DNA of 64,000 nt, taken from contig CAUYUJ010019287.1 of the NCBI GenBank assembly GCA_963575745.1, forward strand, positions 7,501-71,500, written 5' to 3'. The position numbers and the translations under genes were made by a program. The stretch is from Prorocentrum cordatum (lineage: Eukaryota; Sar; Dinophyceae; Prorocentrales; Prorocentraceae). Of this stretch, positions 53,770 to 63,416 are shown piece by piece. Every line of letters starts with the position of its first letter. Position 1 is the first letter of the stretch. Under the pieces are notes generated by a model, which worked only from the letters and a program-made list of their open reading frames with translations, had not been told where the DNA came from and searched no databases.

Positions 53770-53915
53770 ATGATCCAAGAGGCTCCGGCTCGCAGGGCGA
53801 CTCGTCACTCGCGGCGCTGGTTCTATGACGGCGTGCTCGCCAAGCACTTGCAAGATGTGACCGTCATCCGACCGACTAGGGCGCCTGACAGCGAACTGGC
53901 CACGTTGCAAGAGAG
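53770..53915 (+). CDS. Possible exon, plus strand
   Basis: ATG at 53770 opens a frame with RHSRRWFYDGVLAKHLQDV and TVIRPTRAPDSELATLQERG. About 70% of codons end in G or C. The frame then enters a G-rich tandem duplication (53898-54125), which is not coding. Function unknown. Confidence 0.25.
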
Positions 53916-54125
53916 GGGGGGAAGGCGGAGAAGCGGGCGGCCGCAGGGAGGGGGGTAAACGGGGGGGAAGAGGGCCGCTCTCAGGGGGACGACTGGAAAC
54001 AGACGCCGTTGCAGCAAATTTTGGCCACCGTGCAAGAGAGGGGGGGGGGAAGGCGGAGAAGCGGGCGGCCGCAGGGAGGGGGGAAAACGGGGGGGAAGAG
54101 GGCCGCTCAGGGGGACGACTGGAGC
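53898..54125. repeat. Tandem duplication, about 130 bp x 2
   Basis: gaaggcggagaagcgggcgg, then ccgcagggagggggg and gaagagggccgctc, occurs twice with small indels. Confidence 0.85.
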
Positions 54126-54560
54126 ACACACACACATTCACACACAAGCACGCACGTACGCACGCACGCACGCACGCACACGCACACACACACACACACA
54201 CTCTCTCTCACACACACTCACACAAAACAACACAACACAACACAACACAACGCACACACACAACACCACACAACACCACACAACACCACACAACACCACA
54301 CAACACAACACAACACAACACAACACAACACAACACAACACAACACAACACAACACAACACAACACCACACAACACACACAACACACACAACACAACACA
54401 ACACAACACAACACAACACAACACAACACAACACAACACAACACAACACAACACAACACAACACAACACAACACAACACAACACAACACAACACAACACA
54501 ACACAACACAACACAACACACATGCACACAACACAATACAACACCACACAACACACACAT
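54126..54560. repeat. (CA)n then (AACAC)n pentamer satellite
   Basis: CA/CGCA to 54225, then about 65 aacac pentamers with a few accac variants. Confidence 0.95.
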
Positions 54561-54754
54561 GGCTGGACGCACACGCGGGGCAGGCGGAGGCCGCGCGATG
54601 GATGCGCGCAATGATGTGAGGGCCAGCGTGCCTGTGGCCAAATGGGGGCCGAGCGCTGGGAGAACATGCGGCCACGCGTGTGCATTCAGGTCTCGGCCTG
54701 ACCAGCCGCGTCACGTGGCGGCTTCCGGAAACCTGCACCCAAAGACGTGCTCAT

Positions 54755-54865
54755 CTGCAGGACCCCCCTCCCTGGCGCGCGGAGCGCGCCAGGGGCGGCG
54801 CCTGAGGCGCCGCCAGGGGGGTCCAGCGCGGATCCGAGAAATCCGCGCGGACCTCTGAATTTTCA
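54755..54865. mobile_element. Family P palindromic element, copy 4 (left arm partial)
   Basis: Centre ggcgcgcggagcgcgcc and ggcgcctgaggcgcc; right arm gatccgagaaatccgcgcgg then acctctgaa. The outer left arm is missing. Confidence 0.7.
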
Positions 54866-55039
54866 ATTTCCGAGATGGGGCCTGTGCGTGGGGGGCAGCC
54901 CTAAGCGCCGCGTGATCTGGCCCGGCAGCGCGTGCTCTCCCGCTCGACTGCCCAGGGTCACGCCGCCGCGGGCGTGGCCGCGACGCCAAGAGGTGCGCGG
55001 AAGACAAGGGGTCAAGAGGCCTACAGTCACGCTGCTGTG

Positions 55040-55200
55040 AAGGGGTACTGGGGGCACACGAATCGATAAGCACAAATCCCAGGATCCCCCATGCCTGCCC
55101 ACATGCACTGGGCTGCCGTCGTCCCCCCCTCGCTTCCCATATGTTGTCCAGCTTCCTTGAAGTCGACATTGCGTTGTGTCTGCGTGTTTCTTCCCCGTCC
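55040..55200 (+). mobile_element. Diverged family B element
   Basis: Starts aaggggtactgggggcacac, ends ttgtgtctgcgtgtttcttc then ccc. Interior no longer AT-rich. Confidence 0.45.
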
Positions 55201-55524
55201 GCCCCCTGCTCCAGTCCATGGCGTACCTTGTCCTGTGCAAGATCTTCGGCACCGCCTGTTTTCTGAGCCCTCCAGCCGCCTGAGGCCCCGCCCGCCCGCC
55301 GCCCTGTCTCCCCAATTAGGGCTACCCACGTCCCGTTTAGCTCCCGACCCGCAGACCAAAAAGTGTTTCCTCCCCGCCTGCCTGAAATGCTGGAGACGCG
55401 CTGAAGGAGAGCCAAGCCTCTTTCGTGGCTCCGATGGCGCCGGGCGCGCGAGGAGTGAACGTGGGCACGGCAGGTGGAGTGGCCTGAGGAACCCCCCAGC
55501 CCCGTCAACGAACCAGTCACACCT

Positions 55525-55665
55525 CTCCTCCTCCTCCTCCTCCTCCCCCTCCTCCTCCTCCTCCTCCTCCTCCTCCTCCTCCTCGTCTTCGTCCTCTTCG
55601 TCCTCTTCGTCCCCCTCCTCCTCCTCCTCCTCCTCCTCCTCCTCCTCCTCGTCCTCCTCCTCGTC
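55525..55665. repeat. (CTC)n microsatellite
   Basis: Pyrimidine triplets with a cgtcctctt sub-block in the middle. Confidence 0.95.
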
Positions 55666-55739
55666 CGACGACGACGGCAACGACCACGACGGCACAGCCG
55701 GCGAGGGAGGGGCTGTCGGACCTTAAATGACCGACGTCA

Positions 55740-56350
55740 CACGGCGTCGAACTGCGCTGGGCCCTGAGGCACGACCATGGAAGGACCTTCAACCCGACCT
55801 GTTCCTTAGCTCAACGTCTTGACTGCAACCCGCACAGTATCCGAGAAGGGCTAGGATGAGGTTTATCCCGATCCAGTATCCTGATGTGGGCTATGCCGAC
55901 GACAATGGCCGTCGATCAAGATGCTGTCACAGACACTCACCGTACCCGTACGAAACAGACTATTAGGATAAGGATCTCCTGAGGACAGCGTCAGTCGTCT
56001 GCCAGCAGAGCCAATACCTGGAACTATTACGAGAAGGATATCCTGAAGACAGCGTCAGCCGTCTACTAGGGAGCCAACACCAGAACCACGCGGGCAATAG
56101 AAAAGGGCCAGAGAAGGTGAGACAGGGTAACCAACATCATGTTGCATCCTCGGGAGACCCTGTCTGTCCCGCCGCGGCCATGTCCGCGTCGAATCCGTGC
56201 AGAATCCATCTGCGGGCTCTTCGGATCTGTGCTGAATCCGTGCCGAATCCGCGTCGAAATCCACGCCAAATCCGCGTCGGGGCCCGCATCGAGCCCGCGT
56301 CGGGCACGAGAAAAGACCCCAAATTTTGGGAGGCAGGCGAGCTCCGCCGA
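55740..56350. other. Unique sequence with a 65-bp direct repeat
   Basis: 55962-56025 and 56027-56090 share ctattaggataaggat-like starts and gacagcgtcagccgtct. 56190-56310 is a degenerate run of aatccgcgtcg words. Confidence 0.5.
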
Positions 56351-56544
56351 AGCTGCCGCGCAGCCTGCCCAGGGGAGCGGCGCCCTCGCAGGCAGCCTGC
56401 CGCCCCTGGCCCTGCCGCCGTCGTCGTCGGCGGAACTCGCGCGGCGGCGCCCGCGACGGCGGCGGCCGGAGGCGGCTAGGCCGCGCTGCCCGACGGGGGA
56501 CCGCTTGTTGTCAGCGATGAAGAACCTTGGGGCTCCCTCCTCCC

Positions 56545-57180
56545 TCCTCCCTCCTTCTCCCCCTCCTCCTCCTCCTCCTCCTCCTCCTCCTCCTCCTCCT
56601 CCTCCTCCTCCTCCTCCTCCTCCTCCTCCCTCCTCCCTCCTGCTCCTGCTCCTCCCCCTCCCCCTCCTCCTCCTCCGCCTCCGCCTCCTCCTCCTCCCTC
56701 CTCCTCCTTCCGTCCTTCCCGTCTTCTTGTTTCTCCTCCTCCTTCCTCTCCTCCTCCTACCTCCTCCTCCTCCTCCCCTCCTCCTGCTTCGTCTCGTCGT
56801 GGCTCCTCCTCCCTCCTCATCCTCCGCCTCGAGGGAGGGGCGATGGAGCTTCCGCGTCCCGGCACATGCCCCTGCCGTCGCCTCTCGGCCATCGCCCGGT
56901 CCCGCCCTCCCCGCCCGCACACCGCCCCCCCCCACCCGCCGTGCAGTCCTTTACCTCCTCCACCCACTCCCCCTCCTCCTCCTCGATCCGACTCTGTCCC
57001 CCATCTCGCACCCTCCCCCCCCCTTCCCCCCTCCCCCCTTCCCCCCTCCCCCCTTCGGTCTCCCCCTTCTCCTTCTCCCCCCCCCTTCCCTCCTCCCGCT
57101 TCTCCCCCCCCCTTCCCCCCTCCCCGCTTCTCCCTTGCTCTCTCTCTCTCTCTCTCGCTCTCTCTCTCCTTGCAAGCACC
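56545..57180. repeat. (CTC)n, then C-rich and (CT)n
   Basis: CTC triplets to about 56820; cccccttcc units 57000-57125; CT 57135-57170. Confidence 0.9.
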
Positions 57181-58500
57181 CCTTCCCCCATCCTCCTCCA
57201 CCTCCCCGATACTCTCGTCTCCTCCCTGCAATTGACTATCAACCAAGTCGGCGTCGGATATGAAGCAGCGCCGCAGCAGCACGCAGGGTGGAGGGGAGGC
57301 AGCATGCGAAAGAAATGCGCGCAGAAACATTTACAGAGAACTGGAAGGGAGGAGACGGAGGAAGAAGAAGAGGGGAAACAGATGATGACGAGGAGGAACA
57401 CAAGCGGCATAGGTGGCGGGCGAAGAAGAGGAAACAGGGCAACAGGAGCGAGAGAATGAACAGGAGGCGGATCCGCAGGATGGCCGTTATGCTGAGGCGA
57501 GAAGGCGATGGATGCGGGAATGCTCAGTTATGGTGAGGAGGATGAGACCGAGGGGGAGTGGAGAATGAGATGGAGGATGCGGAGAAGTGGGGAAGAGGGG
57601 GGAGAAGAGGAAGCGGAGCGGAAGGAAAGATAGGGATGACTGTAGAGATGGATGCAAGGGTGGATGATGGGCATTGGAAACGTCTTGGGCGGGGGACCGC
57701 GGAAGTTGACGGAGTGCGTGCAGGTGAGAGGTTAGAGGGAGACGGGAAGAAAGCAGGAACGGAGACGAATGAGGATGAGAATGGTATCAAGGAGGCTCGA
57801 GAGCTGGGATGAAGCTCGAAGGGGCGTGGTCAGGAGGGGAAGGAGAAGACAGGCAGGCAGGAGCGAGGAGGAGATCGAGAGGGGGGGGGAAGGCTGGAGG
57901 GGGAGGGGGCATGCTCAGGGAAAGGGGAGATGGAGCAGTATGCAGAGGACCACGGAAGAGAGAAGGACGAGGAGAAGGGAGTGGAGGCTGCAGCAGGACT
58001 GTAAAACTACTCAGCATGAAGAGTATAGGACCTGCATGGGACGGAGGATCACAATGAGGATGGCTCTACTGATCCTCCTCCTCCTCCTCCTCCTCCCGCT
58101 CTTCCAGCTCCTCCCCCTCCCTCTCCCCCCTGCCCCCCCTCCTCCTCCGACGACGACGATGCTGTGGAGTACGAGGACTACGAAGAAGAGGAGTATGAGG
58201 GGGCGCACACGGTGAGGACTGCGAGACGATGAGGATACTATGAAGGACTGCAAGGATGATGCAGATGATGGTACGGAGGGCAGGAGGAGCAGCATCGGCA
58301 GAAGTGACAGAGGTAGCAGTTGCACGACGACGATGAGAAGGGAGATGACGAAGAGGGAAAGGAGGGCGACGAACACTGGGGGTCGAGAGCATCGAGAGGT
58401 CGAACCACATCGGTGTATATTCTTGTTGGCCAGCACGGCCCATGCATCACTGGGACAGTCAGCACCAGCAGCACCAGGACGCCGCGGGTGCCCTCTCTAA
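57181..58500. other. Purine-rich unique sequence, no gene
   Basis: GA-rich on the plus strand from 57330 to 58000; a short (CTC) tract at 58073-58100. Frames are Arg/Glu-rich for that reason and show no codon bias. Confidence 0.35.
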
Positions 58501-58600
58501 GCATGCTGATAACATTTGCGCTAAGGTCTTGCGCCAGAAACTAGACTATTCGATATTCGGCCCGCCCCCGGGCAGGCCGAGAACCAGAGCTCGCGGTGTT
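58500..58600 (+). repeat. Dispersed repeat D, copy 1
   Basis: gctaaggtcttgcgccagaa and attcggcccgcccccgggca recur at 62993-63080. Confidence 0.65.
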
Positions 58601-59030
58601 GAGCAGGGACCGACCGTCCCGGCATTCGCATAGTCCTAGCACGAAATGTTCTTCGAACTCAAACATGTTCTTAGATCGAAGCCAATGCTCTTAGAACATT
58701 AACCCGATGTGTTAAACGCAAGAAAAACTCCGCCGGACATGTTCTCAGAACAGTTCGTGGAAACCACAACCGGTTCTTACAACATTCTTTGGGAGGGCTA
58801 TAGGCGAGCCAGGACGCTTCTAGGGGAACAAGAAATGACGTAAACATAACAACTCGGAGGTCCGCGCGGATTTCTCGGATCGGCGCTGGACCCCCCTCCC
58901 TGGCGCGCGGAGCGCGCCAGGGGCGGCGCCGGAGGCGCCGCCGCAGAGCCCCAGCGCCGATCCGAGAACTCCGCGCGGACCTCCGAATTGTTATGTTTAT
59001 GCCACTTTTTGTTCCCCTGGCTTCGCCACT
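58601..59030 (+). mobile_element. Family C element split by family P
   Basis: 58601-58820 plus 59025-59035 reconstitute the C ending (gacgcttc + gccactgcttg) found intact at 33.5 and 47.2 kb. Confidence 0.8.
58821..59019. mobile_element. Family P element, copy 5, full length, 199 bp
   Basis: Target duplication gcttc (58816-58820 and 59020-59024). Arms of about 85 bp: taggggaacaagaaatgacg ... against ... tgccactttttgttcccctg. Strong cruciform potential. Confidence 0.85.
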
Positions 59031-59044
59031 GCTTGCCGGTGGGG

Positions 59045-59172
59045 TGCGTTCCCACCTCCCACGGCAGCGGGTGGCCTGCGCGGTGGCGCTCGACCTGTCT
59101 CGCCGCCGCCGCGCCGAGGGCACCGCCACAAGACACCAAGCGACACCGTGCCCGGCCGCGGCCACCCCGGGC
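59045..59172 (-). CDS. Exon-like segment between elements C and A
   Basis: Minus-strand frame with GGALGAAAARQVERHRAGHP and LPWEVGTHPTG. About 80% of codons end in G or C. A GGCCAG acceptor lies at 59173-59178, at the junction with family A. The only donor-like site on the other side is GCAAGC at the end of element C, a GC-type donor of the kind dinoflagellates use. It has mobile elements on both sides. No family recognised. Confidence 0.3.
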
Positions 59173-59179
59173 CCTGGCC

Positions 59180-59342
59180 TTACGTCGGGCGTGTCCCCCT
59201 GCAGGGGGATTTTCGACGACAAACAAAACATATTCGAAAAATACACCAAAATGGAAAAACATACTAAAAAACAAGAAATGCCCCCAGACTCTCTTTTGAC
59301 TATTTTTGGATATTCCCCTGTAGAAGGACAGGCCCGACTTAA
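59180..59342. mobile_element. Family A element, 163 bp
   Basis: Target duplication ccctggcc / ccctggtc (59172-59179 and 59343-59350). Left end ttacgtcgggcgtgtccccc, right end acaggcccgacttaa. Confidence 0.85.
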
Positions 59343-59425
59343 CCCTGGTCGGGTGCCTCCCGGACGGGGTCCATGTGGACGGGGTCGGAGGATCGCACCG
59401 CATCGCCGATGCGTCGCCGATGCTC

Positions 59426-59585
59426 AAGGGGCCCAAGGACACACGAATAAATACACACAGATAACAGGATTCCCCATATTTTGACATACTTTCTGGGTTT
59501 CTGTTTTCCCCCCCACTTCCCATATTTTCCCATATTTTCCTGAGGATCGACGATTGATTGTATCTGTGTGTGTTTTCCCCTCCTG
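59426..59585 (+). mobile_element. Family B element, copy 6, inserted in J
   Basis: 160 bp, starts aaggggcccaaggacacacg, ends cccctcctg. Flanks gatgctc and gatgcct. Confidence 0.75.
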
Positions 59586-59642
59586 AGAGATGCCTTGCCG
59601 ATGCATCTGCGGACGGGTCGCCGATGCATCGGCGAGATGCAT

Positions 59643-59799
59643 CAAGGGCTCCCAACTTCGCGCTTCGCGCTGCGCGAAGCGGGAATAACTTCGCGCTCTC
59701 GCGCCGCCTCCCAGGGGAGAAGGGGAGGATGAGGAGGAATCGGAGCCGAACCGCGAGGCGCGAAGCGCGAATAACTTCTCGCCCTCGAGGGCGCCCTTG
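59643..59799. mobile_element. Family K element, copy 2, 157 bp, inserted in J
   Basis: Same length as copy 1 (12477-12633) and about 95% identical. Flanks tgcatcggcgagatgcat and tgcatcggcagagccatc suggest a long, decayed direct repeat, though J itself is repetitive here. Confidence 0.75.
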
Positions 59800-60267
59800 T
59801 GCATCGGCAGAGCCATCGATGCATCGGCGGCGTCGGCGTGGAGACCTTCGGGCTCCTCGTCGAGATGCCTCGCCGATGCATCTGCGGTGCGGCGCGCCCT
59901 CCCGGGGCCCGACCCCCCTGAGAGCCTGCACGCCCTCCTCTTGGGGCCCCGGGCGGCCCCGGCCGGGCCACGGCGGCGGTGCTGGTCAGCTGCCCTCCGC
60001 GGGGCCGCCCATGCGCGCAGCTCGCCGCCCCTCGGGGCGCGCGCCCTTCCCCGGCGCTCACTGCCCGCCGAAGACCGCGGCCATGCCGCCGCCCTGGTTG
60101 CGCAGCCGGGCCGCCTCGCCGCCGCGCCGCGCCTCCGAGTAGGCGCTCGCCGTGTCGGTCGAGTCGCTCGCCGGGGGGCCGCCGCGGGGAGCAGGGCCGC
60201 CGCCGCCGCGGGAGGCAGGGGCGCCGCTGGACGGCGTCGCTTCGTACCTTTTTGGGACGGCCGCAAG
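59684..60267. repeat. 584-bp segmental duplication, left copy
   Basis: Matches 63417-64000 with no gaps and two substitutions (59923 A versus 63656 C; 60237 T versus 63970 G). It contains most of element K, the right half of element J, the 3-prime flank and the last exon of the gene. The left breakpoint falls inside element K at the word ataacttcg. Confidence 0.95.
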
Positions 60268-60381
60268 CCTCTGCATATATGATCCGGGGTCGAGGGTTCA
60301 CGGCCCCCCCGCCCCCCAGATGGTATGGTCCCAGGATTCCTCGGGCCCCCCCCCCCGCAAATGGTATGGTCCCAGAGACGA

Positions 60382-60419
<38 letters not shown>

Positions 60420-61408
60420 GCGACGACTACGACGATGACGACGACGACGACGACCACGACCACGACGACGACGACGACGGCTGCGGCGGCGACGACGCCG
60501 GCGGCGGCGGCGACGACGATGACGATGATGACGACGGCGACGACGACGATGACGACGACGACGACGACGATGACGACGACGACGACGACGAGGACGACGA
60601 GGACGACGAGGACGACGAGGACGACGACGACGAAGACGACGATGACGACGATGACGACGACCTCTGAGGGGGGCACCGCAGCGCAGCACCACGCCACGCC
60701 CACTTCTGAACCACCACAGCACCACACCACATCCACAGGGGGGGGGGGGCACCGCAGCGCAGCACCACGCCACGCCCACAGGGGGGGGCGGGGGGGACCA
60801 TCGCGCGGGGGGGGGGGCGCCCAATGACATCAGCATGGGGGGGGGGGACCAAGCCCTGGACCATATATGCTCGCGTCGCGACAACAGTCGCACAACAGAA
60901 GGTACTTCGGCCATTTGCGGCCTCCGGGGGGCCCTCGCCGGGCCCCAGGGACATCACAGCACGGCTCGGGAGGGAAAGGCGGCCCTGGGGCATGGGACGG
61001 GACTTCCGAGAACCCACGTCCGGGGAAACCACCGCCATTAGAAGCACCCCTTCAAGCGAAGCGCTGCAGCAAGCGCGCCAGAAGGAGGAATCGCACGGGG
61101 CAGGACAGTGCTGTAAAGCGCCCATGGACTGCCCAGGAAGCGCCAGTCAAGGAGGTCGGGGTGGCTTTCCCTACCCTGCACCTTGGCGCGGCGCTTCCCC
61201 CGCTGAGCGCGTCCTGCACGGACAGGAGCCACGACACGAGCCCCTCGGGGTGGCGCGGCATCGGCGGGAGGCGGTCCTGCCCGACGTGGTCCCGGAGGTT
61301 CATGGCACGCTGCTTCAGGGCCTCGCGGTTAATGCCATCGAGCTGCTTCTGCGTGAATATGGGGAACTCCTTGCCCTCGAACTCGAACGAGGTGGCGGCG
61401 GCCGCCAT
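60058..61408 (-). CDS. Two-exon gene of unknown function, probably dinoflagellate-type protein, about 148 aa
   Basis: Best gene in the window. Exon 1 runs from the ATG at 61408 to about 61175 (78 codons, nearly all ending in G or C) and encodes a hydrophilic domain: residues 1-10 Ala-rich start, FEFEGKEFPIFT (8-19), then LKQRAMNLRDHVG (31-43) and RLPPMPRHPEGLVSWLL (46-62). Exon 2 (60270 to the TGA at 60058, 70 codons) encodes a Gly/Pro/Ser-rich linker and a tail with ASAYSEARR and ARLRNQGGG, ending AVFGGQ. Both exon ends are in phase 0 if the intron starts GTAGGG at 61174 and ends TATGCAG at 60271, with the short direct repeat common at dinoflagellate introns. The intron holds a 284-bp (GAC) tract and a fragment of family F. 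From memory, not checked, this MPRxPE motif plus SEAR..RNQG tail recurs in uncharacterised dinoflagellate proteins. No enzymatic motif is visible. A further small exon inside the intron cannot be excluded. Confidence 0.6.
60379..60662 (+). repeat. (GAC)n microsatellite inside the gene's intron
   Basis: About 95 GAC/GAT/GGC triplets. It is open in every frame on both strands, so the long open frames across it are not evidence of coding. It lies inside the putative intron of the 60058-61408 gene. Confidence 0.9.
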
Positions 61409-61772
61409 TGTGCTGGGCGTTGCGTGGGCGAGCCCTGGCAGACTGTGGCAGCTGGAACTGTGGCCAAAAATATCTCGGGCCGGTGTAGTGGCAGACAGAG
61501 CGAGTGCGATAGGAAGATGAGGAGGCCAATGGGGAACAACGATAAAGCAACATGCTGGACCTCCAGCAACTCTCGCGTGGACCCAGTCGCTGAGAAGATA
61601 AGACAAGGCTTCTGCTAGCGGACCCGCCGCTGTTTTACTTCCGCCGACTTCCGCCGGAGGCAGCTGCGCCGCAGCCAAAGCCGTTTCTGTAACGCCTGGC
61701 ATGGTTCACGGTCAACGCCTCCCAGGACTGCATTCCACGATCCAAGACTACCCTCTTGGGTTAGAGGCCTCC
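61409..61772. other. 5-prime flank of the gene
   Basis: On the minus strand the ATG sits in the context CACAATGG. Several AG dinucleotides upstream, one after a short T run (near 61465), could accept a spliced leader. No TATA box or other promoter element is recognisable, and nothing else is seen here. Confidence 0.3.
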
Positions 61773-61965
61773 TACATGGGGTCGGAGTAGATGGGGTCGG
61801 AGGATCGCGCCGCATCGCCGATACATCGGCGATGCATCGGCGATGCATCGGCGACGCCAGCGTGGCTCCACATTGAGCCGCATCGCCGATGCACCGCCGA
61901 TGCAGTGGCGATGCGCGCGACCCTCCGACCCCATCTGCTCCGATCCCATCTGGGACGCCTAGACG
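61773..61965. mobile_element. Family J element, copy 2
   Basis: Outer arms catggggtcggagtagatgg and catctgctccgatcccatct, inner gccgatgcat units, centre gacgccagcgtggctcc. Confidence 0.8.
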
Positions 61966-62540
61966 GATCTAACCCCAGGACGTCCTTCGATGTTTGGTGT
62001 GGGAACGTCATGCCTTCCGTCGCAGAACCACCGACACCCAAGAAACCCAGGGCTCCCTGGAGGCAAGCAGGGCGCTTCTTCGCACGGGCTTCCACTGTAC
62101 CCTGTCTGAGCCACCTGACTTTACACGGCACCTCCCCAGTGGTGTGCCCGTGAGGTGCCTCCGGGGACGGAGGAGGCTCGCCGTCGAGGAGCTCTGGCTG
62201 GCCCCCGTCTCTCTCGCCTCGGGCCGCGCCCGCCGACCGCACGGCGACGTGCGCGCCAGGACCGGGCCTCGAGCAGCCAGCCGTTGGGGACGGCAGGATC
62301 ACGTCTCGATGTCGTCGGCGTTGGCTTCTGACGCTGCGCGGACCGTTCAGCCCTCCACGACCGTTCAGCCTTCAACACGACACGCGCAAGAATGCACTCG
62401 GCCGCGAGAACTCGGAGGAACGCGCTCCGGCGGCTTCACACTGGGTGAGACGATGTCCCGGGATTCCTGACGGCCCCTGGGGCCAGCAGCCAGCAACACA
62501 CACCCGCGGACCGTGGGCTTCTCAGGGGCGGCGGACAAAC
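61966..62540. other. No gene recognised
   Basis: Unique sequence; frames open on both strands without codon bias. A family F-like word (cctgacggcccctggggcca) lies at 62467. Confidence 0.35.
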
Positions 62541-62544
62541 CCGC

Positions 62545-62935
62545 GCTGCTGCCAAGGGCCTTGCAGCGCAAAAAGCTCACAGGCGCCGAGCCCCAAGGGC
62601 AGCTTCTCTTGCAGCTGGGCTGAAGCGCGAGGACATCTCGGGACGTCTTGGGGCCCTCCCTGGGCCTCTTCGAAGTCGCAACTGCAAGTTGTGGCCGCCT
62701 TCGTCCCGAAGCCGCAACTGCATAATGGCCGTCTTCGGTCAGTCTGCGGCCGTCTTGCGGCCGCCTTCCGCTGGCCTTCCGCCTGTGGCCAGGGCCAGAT
62801 TTGGAGAAGTCCCCCCCAGAATCCCCCCCCAGGGAACACTAAACAGGAACCCCTCCGCATGGTCGATGAACAACTCACAGACCCCGACACCCAAGGGCAG
62901 AATCTGTTGCAGCTGGGCTGAGCCGCGAGATGAGG
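62545..62935. repeat. Diverged direct repeat around ttgcagctgggctga
   Basis: aagggcagcttctcttgcag (62594) and aagggcagaatctgttgcag (62893), each followed by ctgggctga. Between them are ggccgtcttgcggccgcctt words. Confidence 0.55.
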
Positions 62936-62992
62936 GGGCGCTCTCTTGGTATTCGCCGCGCGCACTCCCTCTGTCAGCACCCTCTTGCGGCC

Positions 62993-63080
62993 GCATGCCG
63001 ATAACATTCGCGCCAAGGTCTTGCGCCAGAGAGTAGACTATTCGGCCCGCCCCCGGGAAGGCCGAGAACGAGAGCTTGCG
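62993..63080 (+). repeat. Dispersed repeat D, copy 2
   Basis: gccaaggtcttgcgccagag and tattcggcccgcccccggga match 58500-58600. On the minus strand this copy is open (FPGAGRIVYSLAQDLGANVI) while the other has a frameshift, so an old coding origin is possible. Confidence 0.6.
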
Positions 63081-63416
63081 ATGGGTAGGTTTAGCCCACG
63101 GCAGCAGAAGACTCGACGCAGCGCCGAAATGACACCGGCGTCCATGCACGCTCCAGCGCATCAGGAGCACAGCTGCGGGACAAACCCAAGTGTCAGCCTG
63201 CCCCCGACATTCCATCGTCTGAATTGGTGCTGTGGCGCGCGCGCGCGCGCGGGGGAACAGTGACTGAAGGTGGCTTGCGCGGGGACGCGCGACCTGTATC
63301 GACGCCGATGCGCAGAGCGCACCAGAGCACCACCGCTGTGCCTGGCCACGGCCCTCCTGGGCCATGGCGTAATGCAGCCTGGGGCCTCGAGGATAACTTC
63401 GGGCCGTCCATGGCGT
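63081..63416. other. No feature seen
   Basis: Unique sequence with a short (GC)n run at 63237-63250, up to the duplication breakpoint. Confidence 0.3.

Larger units (their letters stand above)
59355..59905. mobile_element. Family J element broken by B and K
   Basis: Pieces 59378-59425, 59586-59642 and 59800-59905 join to the J layout seen at 42943 and 61773 (ggggtcggaggatcgc; gccgatgcat units; centre ggcgtcggcgtggagac). Confidence 0.65.

Noticed and set aside
59424-60914. 496-aa minus-strand open frame
   Set aside because: It crosses a (GAC) tract and three mobile elements and conflicts with the well-supported exon in another frame.
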